8,580 nt of DNA from Hyphomicrobium_A sp943371625 (GCA_943371625.1 CALRVN010000169.1:1-8580), one strand, 5' to 3'. Positions 1-6,234 are shown, counted from the first letter of the stretch. Numbers and translations are program-made. The notes: generated from the letters alone by a model not told the origin.

Positions 1-1445
1 ACCGACGCGGCGCGCGCGTGCGCGTACTGCACGTAGAACACCGGATTGTCCTTCGACTGCTCCGTCACTTTGGCGAAGTCGAAGTCGAGCGGCTCGAGCT
101 CCTTGCGGTATAGCATCATGAAGCGGACCGGATCGCGTCCGACTTCGTCAACGACGTCGCGCAGCGTCACGAACGTGCCCGCGCGCTTCGACATCTTGTA
201 CGGCTCGCCGTTCTTGAACAGCTTGACGAGATTGACGACCCTGATCGCGAGGTCCGCCGATCCCCCGCTCGTCTGCCACGACTTCAGTTTGCCCTTGGCA
301 TCGCGCTCGACCGTGCCGCCGGTGAATGCCGCGACGGCCGCCAGCATGCGCGGAATGTAGCCGATGTGATCGGCACCAAACACGTTGACGAGGTGCTTAT
401 AGCCACGCTGCAGCTTGTCGTAGTGGTAGGCGACATCGCCAGCGAAGTACGTGTAGCTGCCGTCCGACTTCATCAGGGCGCGGTCGGCCTCGTCCCCAAA
501 CTCGGTGGACTTGAACAGCGTTTGCTCGCGGTCCTCCCACTCTTCATCCTCGTGGCCCTTGGGCTTCTCGAGACGCCCCTCGTAGATCATACCCTTATCG
601 CGCAAGGCATCGATCGCGGCCTTCACCTTGTCGGTGCCGCTGCGCGTCAATGATGCTTCCGAGAAAAACACGTCGTGCTTGATGTTGAGCGCAGCGAGAT
701 CGTCCTTGATCATCGGCATGATCTGCTCGATCGCGAACGTGCGCACGATCGGCAGCCACCGCTCTTCCGGCATGTTGATCAGCGACTGGCCGTGTTCCTT
801 CGCCAGAGCCGCGCCGACCGGCTTCAGATAGTCGCCGGGATATAGCCCCGCCGGGATGTCGCCGATGTCCTCGCCCAGCGCCTCGCGGTAGCGCAGGAAC
901 ACCGACCGCGCGAGCACGTCCACCTGCCCGCCCGCATCGTTGATGTAGTATTCGCGCGTGACGTCGAACCCCGCGAACGCGAGCAGGTTCGCCAACGCGT
1001 CACCGAACACCGCGCCGCGGCAATGGCCGACGTGCATTGGCCCCGTAGGATTGGCCGACACGTATTCGACGTTGACCGACTGCGCCTTGCCGATGCCCGT
1101 GCGCCCGTACTTCGCGCCTTGCTCGTGGATGGCGCGCACCAGCTTGTGCCAGAACTCCGGCTTCAAGGTGATGTTGAGGAAGCCCGGACCGGCCACGCTG
1201 ACAGACTCGATGTCTGCATCGGCCGACAGTTTTGCCTGCAGCTTCTCGGCGATGTCGCGCGGCTTCATGCGTGCCGGCTTCGCCAGCACCATGGCAGCAT
1301 TGCACGCAAGGTCACCGTGCGTCGGGTCGCGCGGCGCTTCCACGTCGAACCCGCGCGTCGTCACGTCGGGTGGCAGAGCACCCTCCGACTTGAGCGCTTC
1401 GAGCGCCGCCGAAACACGGTTTTCGATCTCGGCGAACACATCCAC
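1..1445 (-). CDS. argS: Arginyl-tRNA synthetase, 3' end cut off by the window edge
   Basis: Class I aminoacyl-tRNA synthetase that charges tRNA-Arg with arginine in the cytoplasm. I translated the minus strand from position 1445 and it stays open to base 1, giving about 481 residues. Visible are the N-terminal Add1-type region (APRDPTHGDLACNAAMV near residues 35-52), the ATP-binding HIGH signature as HVGH at residues 138-141 inside SANPTGPMHVGHCRG, and the KMSKS loop as KMSKR at 417-421. The family is usually about 580 residues, so roughly 100 residues of the C-terminal anticodon-binding (DALR) domain are missing at the edge; this is not a biological truncation. The chosen start is GTG (MDVFAEIENRV), supported by an AGGA nine bases upstream and by the family's usual N-terminus. 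It lies 47 nt after the dgt stop on the same strand, so the two are probably cotranscribed. Confidence 0.97.
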   Translation of the reverse strand, partial: MDVFAEIENRVSAALEALKSEGALPPDVTTRGFDVEAPRDPTHGDLACNAAMVLAKPARMKPRDIAEKLQAKLSADADIESVSVAGPGFLNITLKPEFWHKLVRAIHEQGAKYGRTGIGKAQSVNVEYVSANPTGPMHVGHCRGAVFGDALANLLAFAGFDVTREYYINDAGGQVDVLARSVFLRYREALGEDIGDIPAGLYPGDYLKPVGAALAKEHGQSLINMPEERWLPIVRTFAIEQIMPMIKDDLAALNIKHDVFFSEASLTRSGTDKVKAAIDALRDKGMIYEGRLEKPKGHEDEEWEDREQTLFKSTEFGDEADRALMKSDGSYTYFAGDVAYHYDKLQRGYKHLVNVFGADHIGYIPRMLAAVAAFTGGTVERDAKGKLKSWQTSGGSADLAIRVVNLVKLFKNGEPYKMSKRAGTFVTLRDVVDEVGRDPVRFMMLYRKELEPLDFDFAKVTEQSKDNPVFYVQYAHARAAS

Positions 1446-1454
1446 GGCGGTGAA

Positions 1455-1458
1455 TCCT
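1455..1458 (-). promoter_or_regulatory. Ribosome binding site that sets the argS GTG start
   Basis: AGGA on the minus strand, nine bases before the GTG at 1445-1443. The reading frame remains open upstream into the end of dgt, so this site together with the family N-terminus is what fixes the start. A second in-frame GTG two codons later (1439) is less well spaced. Confidence 0.5.
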
Positions 1459-1492
1459 GAGGCTGAAAAGATGAGGGAAAGTCGCGGCCCGC

Positions 1493-2713
1493 CTAACGCA
1501 AATTGGGTGTGGCGTCAAACAGGCGACGATGCTCTTCGATGGCGTAGCGATCGGTCATTCCGGCGACGAAGTCAGCGATGAGCCGCGCGCGGCGCCGCTC
1601 GTCGAGGTCGCGCGATGCAGCATACCAGCGTTCCGCCATTGCTGCCGGTTCGGCCATGTAGCGCCCGAACAGGTTGCCCACGACCCCTTCCGCGTCACGC
1701 ATCACCCGCATGACTCGCTCGTGCCGGTACACGCGCTCGAACAGGAAGCCCTTGAGCCGCACGACATCCTCGGCGAGCGCGTCGGAGAACCCAACCATCG
1801 ACCCCTGAGCGGTCCGGATGTCGTCCGGCGACGACGGCGTCAGCCGCGACAGCCGCGCCCGCGTCTCGGTGACAAGGCCCGCGATCATCTCGGTGATGAG
1901 CCGTCGCGTCAGCTCGTAGACGCTGCGGGAGTTCCCGCGCGGGTTCAGTGCGCGCACGCTGTGCATCGCCGGCCCAGACAGGGGCTGCCGTTCCAGATCG
2001 TCGAGCGTGATCAGATCGGCGCGCAAGCCGTCGTCGATGTCGTGCGTGACATAGGCAATGTCGTCGGCGAGAGCGGCGACTTGCGCCTCCGCTGAGGGCC
2101 AGGAGTGAAGGTCGAGGCTCTTCCAGCCTTCGATCCGCCGCGCGACCTTGCCAACGGCATCGCCGTCTGCCACCGGCCCGTTATGCTTGGCGAGCCCTTC
2201 CAGCGCCTCCCACGACAGATTGAGCCCATCGAATTTCGCGTACTTGCGCTCCAGCGACGTGACGACGCGCAAGCTCTGTGCATTGTGGTCGAAGCCGCCG
2301 AAGCCCTCCATCGCCTTGTCCAGCGCCCGCTCTCCCGCATGCCCGAACGGCGGGTGCCCGAGGTCGTGCGCCAGTGCGATCGCCTCCGCGAGATCCTCGT
2401 CGAGCCGCAGCTGCCGCGCTGCCGTGCGCGCGATCTGTGCCACCTCGAGCGAATGCGTCAGCCGGGTGCGATAATGGTCGCCCTCGTGAAACACGAACAC
2501 CTGCGTCTTGTGCGTCAGCCGCCGGAAGGCGGTCGAGTGCAGGATGCGGTCCCGGTCGCGCTGGAACGGGCTGCGCGTGGTACATTCCGGCTCCGGCGTC
2601 ATGCGGCCCCGGCTCGGCACGGCACGGGCAGAATAGGCCGCGGGCGAGCGCTCGCCGGGCGCCAGTCCCGCCCCATAGTCGGCTACATCGCTCGTGATGG
2701 CTGCTTTTTCCAC
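1493..2713 (-). CDS. dgt: Deoxyguanosinetriphosphate triphosphohydrolase-like protein (HD superfamily)
   Basis: Cytoplasmic metal-dependent enzyme that removes triphosphate from dGTP or other dNTPs and so controls nucleotide pools. The 406-residue protein has the family block RSPFQRDRDRILHSTAFRRL (47-66), then TQVFVFHEGDHYRTRLTHS (70-88). The HD-domain metal and catalytic residues are visible as H87, the H116-D117 pair in ALAHDLGHPPFGHAGE, and D218 in ADDIAYVTHD. Length and motif order fit the shorter dGTPase-like subfamily common in alphaproteobacteria; substrate preference cannot be read from the sequence. The start is a GTG without a clear Shine-Dalgarno. The first 37 residues are poorly conserved, and a later ATG at residue 38 would still keep the RSPF block, so the start is the uncertain part. 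It is divergent from erpA and is followed by argS. Confidence 0.93.
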   Translation of the reverse strand: MEKAAITSDVADYGAGLAPGERSPAAYSARAVPSRGRMTPEPECTTRSPFQRDRDRILHSTAFRRLTHKTQVFVFHEGDHYRTRLTHSLEVAQIARTAARQLRLDEDLAEAIALAHDLGHPPFGHAGERALDKAMEGFGGFDHNAQSLRVVTSLERKYAKFDGLNLSWEALEGLAKHNGPVADGDAVGKVARRIEGWKSLDLHSWPSAEAQVAALADDIAYVTHDIDDGLRADLITLDDLERQPLSGPAMHSVRALNPRGNSRSVYELTRRLITEMIAGLVTETRARLSRLTPSSPDDIRTAQGSMVGFSDALAEDVVRLKGFLFERVYRHERVMRVMRDAEGVVGNLFGRYMAEPAAMAERWYAASRDLDERRRARLIADFVAGMTDRYAIEEHRRLFDATPNLR

Positions 2714-2747
2714 GTCTGACGCCGGTTTCAGGGGCTCTCGCCGGGCT

Positions 2748-2775
2748 TTGATTTACCGCCCGCCGCGCTTATCTT
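2748..2775 (+). promoter_or_regulatory. Possible sigma-70-type promoter for erpA
   Basis: TTGATT (2748-2753) and TATCTT (2770-2775) are separated by 16 bases in the 122-nt region between the divergent dgt and erpA starts. The predicted transcript would have a leader of roughly 50 nt. The match is moderate and was found by eye. I saw no clear promoter for dgt on the opposite strand and no convincing binding site for an iron or Fe-S regulator. Confidence 0.28.
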
Positions 2776-2835
2776 GCATTGGGATAGATTCCGGCCGACC
2801 GCAACCCCAGGCCGGAAGCACCGCCCGAGGCACCG

Positions 2836-3165
2836 ATGAGCGAATCCGTCACCGTCACCGAGCGCGCCGCCCAGCGCATCGCCGAGATCGTCGCCGGCGA
2901 GGCAGCGGCACGGGCCCTGCGTATCAGCGTCGAGGGCGGCGGCTGCTCGGGCTTCCAGTACAAGTTCGACCTGGTACCCGGCGCAGATGACGACGACGTG
3001 GTGCTGGAGCGCTCCGGCGCCAAGGTTGTGATCGACCAGGTTTCGCTCGGCTTCCTCACCGGCTCCGAGATCGACTTCGTTGACGATCTGATCGGAGCCT
3101 CGTTCCGGATCACCAATCCCAAGGCGACCGCCTCCTGCGGCTGCGGCACCAGCTTTTCTATTTAA
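2836..3165 (+). CDS. erpA: A-type iron-sulfur cluster carrier (HesB/IscA/ErpA family)
   Basis: Small cytoplasmic protein that receives an assembled Fe-S cluster and passes it to target apoproteins. The 109 residues are a complete A-type carrier. They contain the three conserved cysteines, C37 in EGGGCSGFQY and C101/C103 in ASCGCGTSFSI, and the intervening FLTGSEIDFVDDLIGASFRITNP block typical of the family. The ATG is preceded by GAGG at five bases, a good ribosome binding site. The ErpA name rests on the usual alphaproteobacterial neighbourhood (divergent dgt, downstream xthA) and overall resemblance; IscA or SufA would be alternative names because the families differ little at this length. 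The nearest enzyme likely to need a cluster is IlvD, elsewhere in the window, but no link is implied. No obvious intrinsic terminator follows. Confidence 0.92.
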   Translation: MSESVTVTERAAQRIAEIVAGEAAARALRISVEGGGCSGFQYKFDLVPGADDDDVVLERSGAKVVIDQVSLGFLTGSEIDFVDDLIGASFRITNPKATASCGCGTSFSI

Positions 3166-3456
3166 TCCGCTCCCTCGCCCTTATCGCGCGAGCATTTGCC
3201 CCCCGCGGCTCCGAGCCCGGGCGCATGCAAAAACGCGGGAGTGGGGCGGTCCTGGCCCTCAAATTGCGTTGTTTGGATGCGGCCATCGCCGCCCCACTCG
3301 ACAGGCTCGCCGACCGACCATCTTCCCTGGATTGCATCCCTGCCCAGGGCCCACCGACATTTTCGCGCCGGCGATAGTGAGGTCACAGACCAGCTTATGG
3401 GTCCTGCGCATTGCCTGCCGGCCCATCCCGTGCAACCCGCCAGCGCACGTCTGCAC
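3162..3456 (-). pseudogene. Possible frameshifted gene remnant in the erpA-xthA gap
   Basis: The 419-nt stretch 3166-3584 has no intact gene I can defend. On its minus strand, G/C-rich third positions and protein-like composition run in one frame over roughly 3456-3340 (HKLVCDLTIAGAKMSVGPGQ then GCNPGKMV) and continue in another frame from about 3336 to the stop at 3164-3162 (WSVGEPVEWGGDGRIQTTQF). Removing one base near 3336 would join them as ...NPGKWSVGEPVEW..., which reads like one protein. Upstream (3560-3460) the coding-like signal is weaker and in yet another phase. The joined peptide has a faint resemblance to beta-rich domains such as PilZ (CDLTIAGAK, then V-W-GDGRI), but I cannot assign a family. 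It overlaps the erpA stop by 4 nt. It could equally be chance open frames in G/C-rich spacer, or a sequencing error in a real gene. Confidence 0.22.
3239..3299. repeat. 61-nt imperfect hairpin between erpA and xthA
   Basis: An 11-bp perfect inverted repeat, GAGTGGGGCGG at 3239-3249 and CCGCCCCACTC at 3289-3299, is followed inward by a symmetric 3x3 internal loop and a further 5-bp pairing (TGGCC 3253-3257 with GGCCA 3281-3285). A weaker CAAA/TTTG pair (3260-3263, 3272-3275) could extend it. It lies 73 nt after the erpA stop and is not followed by a T-run, so it is not a standard intrinsic terminator. It could stabilise the 3' end of the erpA transcript or be an unrelated fold of G/C-rich DNA. 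Confidence 0.45.
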
Positions 3457-3545
3457 CCCGCGTCTTCGAGATGGGCGGCCGCGAGTTTATGCGCGGCGGC
3501 ATTCGCGGGGATAAGACGGCACATCAGCGCCGACGTGCGTCGGTT

Positions 3546-3555
3546 GCTGGCCAGC
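3546..3555. repeat. 10-bp palindrome upstream of xthA
   Basis: GCTGGCCAGC is a perfect palindrome 29 bases before the xthA start. It might be an operator, but palindromes of this length occur by chance in DNA this rich in G and C. Confidence 0.2.
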
Positions 3556-3584
3556 GCCACGATTCTCGACTACCCCTTCACCGC

Positions 3585-4367
3585 ATGAAGGTGACCACCT
3601 GGAACATCAACGGCGTCAAGGCGCGGCTTGAGTCGGCCGTTGCCTACCTGCGCCAGGAATCCCCCGACGTTGTCTGCTTTCAGGAGATCAAGAGCGTCAC
3701 TGAGGGCTTCCCCAAGGAAGCGTTCGAGGAGCTCGGCTATCACTGCGTCGTACACGGGCAGAAAGGCTTCAACGGCGTCGCCATTCTCTCCAAGCAGCCG
3801 CTCGAGGAAGCCCGCATGGGCCTTCCTGGTAACGACGCCGACGACCAGTCCCGCTTCGTCGAGGCGGTAATCTCCGTGCCTTCGGGCATCCTCAAGGTCG
3901 CCTCGATCTACGCGCCGAATGGCAACCCCGTCGGCACCGAGAAATTTCCCTACAAGCTCGCCTGGCTCGCGCGACTGCGCGCCCACTTCAAGCGGCTGCT
4001 CGCGGAGGAAATTCCGTTCGTCATGGCCGGCGACTACAACGTCATCCCCGAGCCGATGGACGCCAAACGTCCGGCCGCCTGGGTCAACGACGCTCTGTTT
4101 CAGCCTGAGACCCGTGCCGCCTACCGCACCATCCTCAATGACGGCCTGACGGACGCATTGCGCCTTTGCCATCCCGGACCCGGCGTTTACACGTTCTGGG
4201 ATTATCAGGCCGGCGCTTTCCACAAGGACGACGGCATCCGCATCGATCACCTGCTGCTTTCGCCGCAAGCGACCGACAAGCTTCGGGGCGCCGGTGTCGA
4301 TCGCTTCACCCGCGCGTGGGAGAAGCCGTCCGACCACGTCCCCGTCTGGGTCGACCTGGACCTCTAG
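3585..4367 (+). CDS. xthA: Exonuclease III family AP endonuclease
   Basis: Cytoplasmic DNA repair enzyme that cleaves the backbone 5' to abasic sites and trims 3' ends during base excision repair; Mg2+ dependent. The 260-residue protein has the whole active site of the family in order: N7 (TTWNING), E34 (CFQEIK), Y109 (IYAPNG), D150 and N152 (GDYNV), D221 (IRIDHLL), and D250-H251 (SDHVPVW). The first three positions equal those of the E. coli enzyme as I recall them. The start is the ATG at 3585 (MKVTTWNING), which matches the family N-terminus. The frame is open back to 3411, but that extension is low-complexity and not family-like. No Shine-Dalgarno is visible before the ATG, so translation may be weak or initiated without one. 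It follows erpA on the same strand after a long gap, so cotranscription is uncertain. It converges with the next gene, 39 nt separating the stops. Confidence 0.95.
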   Translation: MKVTTWNINGVKARLESAVAYLRQESPDVVCFQEIKSVTEGFPKEAFEELGYHCVVHGQKGFNGVAILSKQPLEEARMGLPGNDADDQSRFVEAVISVPSGILKVASIYAPNGNPVGTEKFPYKLAWLARLRAHFKRLLAEEIPFVMAGDYNVIPEPMDAKRPAAWVNDALFQPETRAAYRTILNDGLTDALRLCHPGPGVYTFWDYQAGAFHKDDGIRIDHLLLSPQATDKLRGAGVDRFTRAWEKPSDHVPVWVDLDL

Positions 4368-4406
4368 CCGGGCCGGCCCCGCAGATCGGGACGCGGCCTC
4401 GACATA

Positions 4407-5393
4407 TTATTCGCCGCACTTTGCTGTGACGACGCTGCCGGTCGCCGGCAGGAACACCTTGCAGTCGACCTTGCGCGGCGGCTCGAGCTTCGCCTCGGCA
4501 ACCGCCGGGCCACGCTTCTTCACCGCTTCAGGTACACCCAGCGCAGCCAGACGATCTTTCGCGACCTTCGTCGCCGCACGGCTGTCGAAGGAGTCGTACC
4601 CGCCAGCCAGCGCCTTCTCGTAGCTCGTGCGCGCTTCTGCACGTGCACCGCGCCCTTCGAGAATGCGGCCCTTGAGAACGCGCGCCGAGCGAAGCTCCGG
4701 ACGCAACGAGATGGCACGGTCGACGGCCGTCTCGGCCTCAGCCACGCGTCCTTCGGCGAAATCAACCGATGCGCGCGCGTAATGCACGAGAGCTGCCTCG
4801 CTTGGCTGCGCCACTGCCTTGTCGATTTCTGCCCGGGCTTGCCCGTAGTCGCCCTGCTCCGAGAGGATCAGCGCTCGCATCAATCCGATCTGCACGCCCG
4901 CACGCTTCAGGGCGCCCGCCGAGCTCAGATCTTCCAGCGCCCCGGCTCGATCACCCTCCCTGCGCTTGGCCACCGCCCGGCTGAAAAGAAACCGCCCGTC
5001 ATCGCCGCCAAGTTTCACGGCCTCGTCGAGATCGGACAATGCTTTGGAGGACTCGCCGAGATCAGCCTGAGCCAAGCCCCGCGCTTCGAACGCGCGCGCA
5101 AAGCCGGGCCTCAGTTCGAGGACCTTCGTGAAGTCGGCGACAGCCTTCGTCGCCTCGCCCGTCCGGCGCCACGCCGTGCCACGATTGAAATAGGCGATAT
5201 ACATCTGCCCGTCCGGCAACCGGCCGCTCTTCATGATGCGGGTGCAGGCGGCCGTGGCCGTTGCATCCTTCGCTGCGGTGCAAACAGACAGGTCCTGGCT
5301 CATGCCGGCCGACGCCTCGGTGGCGAGCAGAGCGGTGATAAGAAAGACTCCGGTGAGGAATCCCCCAAGCAAAACAAAATAGGAGCGCAACAT
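4407..5393 (-). CDS. Exported tetratricopeptide-repeat protein
   Basis: A 328-residue protein with an N-terminal signal peptide (MLRSYFVLLGG, a hydrophobic stretch, and a likely cleavage after ASA at residue 29) followed by tandem TPR helix pairs over about residues 64-265. The clearest repeat is AYFNRGTAWRRTGEATKAV continuing to FTKVLELRPG; later repeats carry the same G/A-small residue pattern and end in a P. TPR arrays are protein-binding scaffolds, so a role in a periplasmic complex is plausible; no enzyme motif is seen. Two cysteine pairs cap the protein, C38/C50 near the mature N-terminus and C311/C326 at the C-terminus, which could form disulfides. The start was moved to ATG 5393 because GGAGG lies five bases upstream; a longer frame begins with TTG at 5426 without such a site. 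Specific function unknown. Confidence 0.82.
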   Translation of the reverse strand: MLRSYFVLLGGFLTGVFLITALLATEASAGMSQDLSVCTAAKDATATAACTRIMKSGRLPDGQMYIAYFNRGTAWRRTGEATKAVADFTKVLELRPGFARAFEARGLAQADLGESSKALSDLDEAVKLGGDDGRFLFSRAVAKRREGDRAGALEDLSSAGALKRAGVQIGLMRALILSEQGDYGQARAEIDKAVAQPSEAALVHYARASVDFAEGRVAEAETAVDRAISLRPELRSARVLKGRILEGRGARAEARTSYEKALAGGYDSFDSRAATKVAKDRLAALGVPEAVKKRGPAVAEAKLEPPRKVDCKVFLPATGSVVTAKCGE

Positions 5394-5398
5394 TTTTG

Positions 5399-5403
5399 CC
5401 TCC
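5399..5403 (-). promoter_or_regulatory. Strong ribosome binding site for the TPR gene
   Basis: GGAGG on the minus strand, five bases before the ATG at 5393-5391. It lies inside the longer open frame that starts at 5426, so it decides between the two starts and gives a protein that begins directly with a signal peptide. Confidence 0.7.
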
Positions 5404-5489
5404 ATCGGAGCAAGATTGTTATCCAAGCCGGGGACCGCAGCCCACCTGGGCGCCCCTCACAATCCGTTACCGGCATTCGCCGCGCGGCT

Positions 5490-5507
5490 CTGTTCCTCAG
5501 GGAACAG
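5490..5507. repeat. Inverted repeat CTGTTCC-N4-GGAACAG
   Basis: Perfect 7-bp arms around a TCAG spacer, 97 nt upstream of the TPR start and 196 nt upstream of the small secreted protein gene. The size and symmetry suit a dimeric repressor or activator site. It could also form a small hairpin with a four-base loop. It does not fit the LexA spacing of E. coli or of alphaproteobacteria. Confidence 0.35.
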
Positions 5508-5553
5508 CGGGGGTTAGCCGGTTAAGGACTATGGGGGCGTCGCTGCGGCACAT

Positions 5554-5568
5554 ACACTCACGGAGTGT
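5554..5568. repeat. Inverted repeat ACACTC-N3-GAGTGT
   Basis: Perfect 6-bp arms with a three-base spacer, 135 nt upstream of the small secreted protein gene. It may be a regulator site for either divergent gene. Chance occurrence is possible at this length. Confidence 0.3.
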
Positions 5569-5652
5569 TGGCACGTTCAGCGAGTTCTTACGTTTCTACG
5601 CCAATGTCTGGCGCCGAATACGTCCCCACTTCGCGTTCACGGGGCGATCTCG

Positions 5653-5658
5653 TATAAA
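5653..5658 (+). promoter_or_regulatory. Possible -10 element for the small secreted protein gene
   Basis: TATAAA stands out in otherwise G/C-rich DNA 44 bases before the ATG at 5703, giving a leader of about 38 nt. The hexamer 17 bases upstream (TTCGCG, 5630-5635) is a poor -35, so an activator or an alternative sigma factor would be needed if this is the promoter. Confidence 0.3.
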
Positions 5659-5702
5659 CTGGTCCAGGTCGGACAAAAGGCTCATTGCGCAGGGTCACCG
5701 TC

Positions 5703-6125
5703 ATGAAGATTGAGAAGTTCAACAGTTTCGCACGTCGCTCGGCCATGCTGGCCCTTGCGGTGCTGCCCGTCGTCGCTTTCGTCGGCCCCTCTGAGGCCGA
5801 GCCGGCTGCAAGCCTCTCCGGCTCCTGGAGTGGCGGCGGCTGGGTCTCGTTCGCCAGTGGTTCGAAGGAGAAGGCCCGTTGTCGCGCGCACTACACTGGC
5901 GGCGGCAACAGCTACAACGTGACGGCAACCTGCGCGACCTCGTCGGGCAGCGCCTCGCAGACGGCCACCGTCTACAAGACCGGCGGCAACTCCTACAAAG
6001 GCAGCTTCGTCAACTCGCAGTACAACGTGCGCGGCTCGATCCGCGTGACGGTGCATGGCAAGAGCCAGAGCGTCAGCCTGTCGGGCGACGGAACCTCGGC
6101 TCAGCTGAGCCTCTCGCGCCGCTGA
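5703..6125 (+). CDS. Small secreted beta-rich protein of unknown function
   Basis: A 140-residue protein. Residues 1-32 are a signal peptide: basic n-region with an RR pair, hydrophobic LALAVLPVVAFVG, and a likely cleavage after SEA. The mature part is rich in Ser, Gly and Thr with alternating polar and hydrophobic positions, for example SGSWSGGGWVSF (39-50), YNVTATCATS (71-80) and GSIRVTVHGKSQSVSLSGDG (111-130). This suggests a small beta-barrel or beta-sandwich. C60 and C77 could form a single disulfide. The pattern (LSGSWSGGG..., one Cys pair, paired beta strands) resembles short uncharacterised exported proteins that I recall from Hyphomicrobiales; no function is known to me. The ATG at 5703 has an AGGG eight bases upstream; a longer TTG start at 5685 adds six residues but is less likely. 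It appears to be a single-gene unit with its own terminator. Confidence 0.85.
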   Translation: MKIEKFNSFARRSAMLALAVLPVVAFVGPSEAEPAASLSGSWSGGGWVSFASGSKEKARCRAHYTGGGNSYNVTATCATSSGSASQTATVYKTGGNSYKGSFVNSQYNVRGSIRVTVHGKSQSVSLSGDGTSAQLSLSRR

Positions 6126-6143
6126 TCGACGCGGCAATCGACA

Positions 6144-6184
6144 AAGAAAGCCGGAGCGTGCAGCAAGCGCGCTCCGGCTTTCTT
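6144..6184 (+). terminator. Intrinsic terminator with a 15-bp perfect stem
   Basis: Arms 6144-6158 and 6170-6184 pair perfectly over 15 bp, G/C-rich near an 11-base loop and A/T-rich at the base. The right arm ends in TTTCTT. It begins 18 nt after the stop of the small secreted protein gene. Read on the minus strand the hairpin also ends in a T-rich tract (CTTTCTTTGTC) and lies 51 nt after the stop of the ExoR-like gene, so it probably terminates both converging transcripts. Confidence 0.9.
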
Positions 6185-6185
6185 A

Positions 6186-6209
6186 CGTTCTGAATTTACC
6201 GTTCTGAAT
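6186..6209. repeat. 10-bp direct repeat next to the terminator
   Basis: CGTTCTGAAT occurs at 6186-6195 and again at 6200-6209, separated by four bases, in the short gap between the terminator and the end of the ExoR-like gene. It looks like a small tandem duplication. No role is evident between two convergent genes. Confidence 0.5.
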
Positions 6210-6234
6210 ATGCTTGGCTCGAACGCGGCCAGCT

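Larger units (their letters stand above)
5394..5702. other. Divergent intergenic region with inverted repeats
   Basis: 309 bases between the starts of the leftward TPR gene and the rightward small secreted protein gene. No open frame here has a protein-like composition. It should hold the promoters of both genes and contains two perfect short inverted repeats, listed separately, plus a direct GGTTA pair (in GGTTAGCCGGTTAAGG, 5512-5527). I saw no match to a known alphaproteobacterial operator such as LexA (GTTC-N7-GTTC), CtrA (TTAA-N7-TTAA) or the EcfG-type GGAAC/GTT promoter at proper spacing. Confidence 0.6.

Noticed and set aside
958..1581. Long plus-strand open frames across argS (up to 207 codons)
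   Set aside because: They lie opposite a fully motif-supported argS and have the Ala/Arg/Ser-rich composition of antisense frames in G/C-rich DNA.
1529..2719. Plus-strand open frames of 139-204 codons opposite dgt
   Set aside because: They mirror the dgt codons and show no recognisable domain; dgt carries complete HD motifs.
3170..3190. Short CTCGC/GCGAG stem just after erpA as a terminator
   Set aside because: Only 5 bp with a nine-base loop and no following T-run.
3196..3588. Plus-strand 130-codon open frame in the erpA-xthA gap
   Set aside because: Low-complexity Pro/Ala/Ser/His composition, no start signal, and it overlaps the xthA ATG in another frame.
3570..4337. Minus-strand 255-codon open frame opposite xthA
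   Set aside because: Antisense shadow of xthA, whose active-site residues are all present on the plus strand.
4370..4379. GGGCCGGCCC palindrome after xthA as a terminator
   Set aside because: It has no loop or T-tract, so it is a G/C-rich palindrome without terminator form.
5411..5422. GGATAACAATCT on the minus strand resembling half of the lac operator
   Set aside because: A short match with no symmetric partner and no LacI-type gene nearby; taken as coincidence.
5490..5507. Reading the CTGTTCC inverted repeat as a LexA box
   Set aside because: The spacing gives CTGT-N10-ACAG, not the N8 of E. coli, and it lacks the GTTC-N7-GTTC direct repeat of alphaproteobacteria.
5501..5524. GGAAC followed by GTT as an EcfG general stress promoter
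   Set aside because: The spacer is about 15 bases, shorter than the 16-18 expected.
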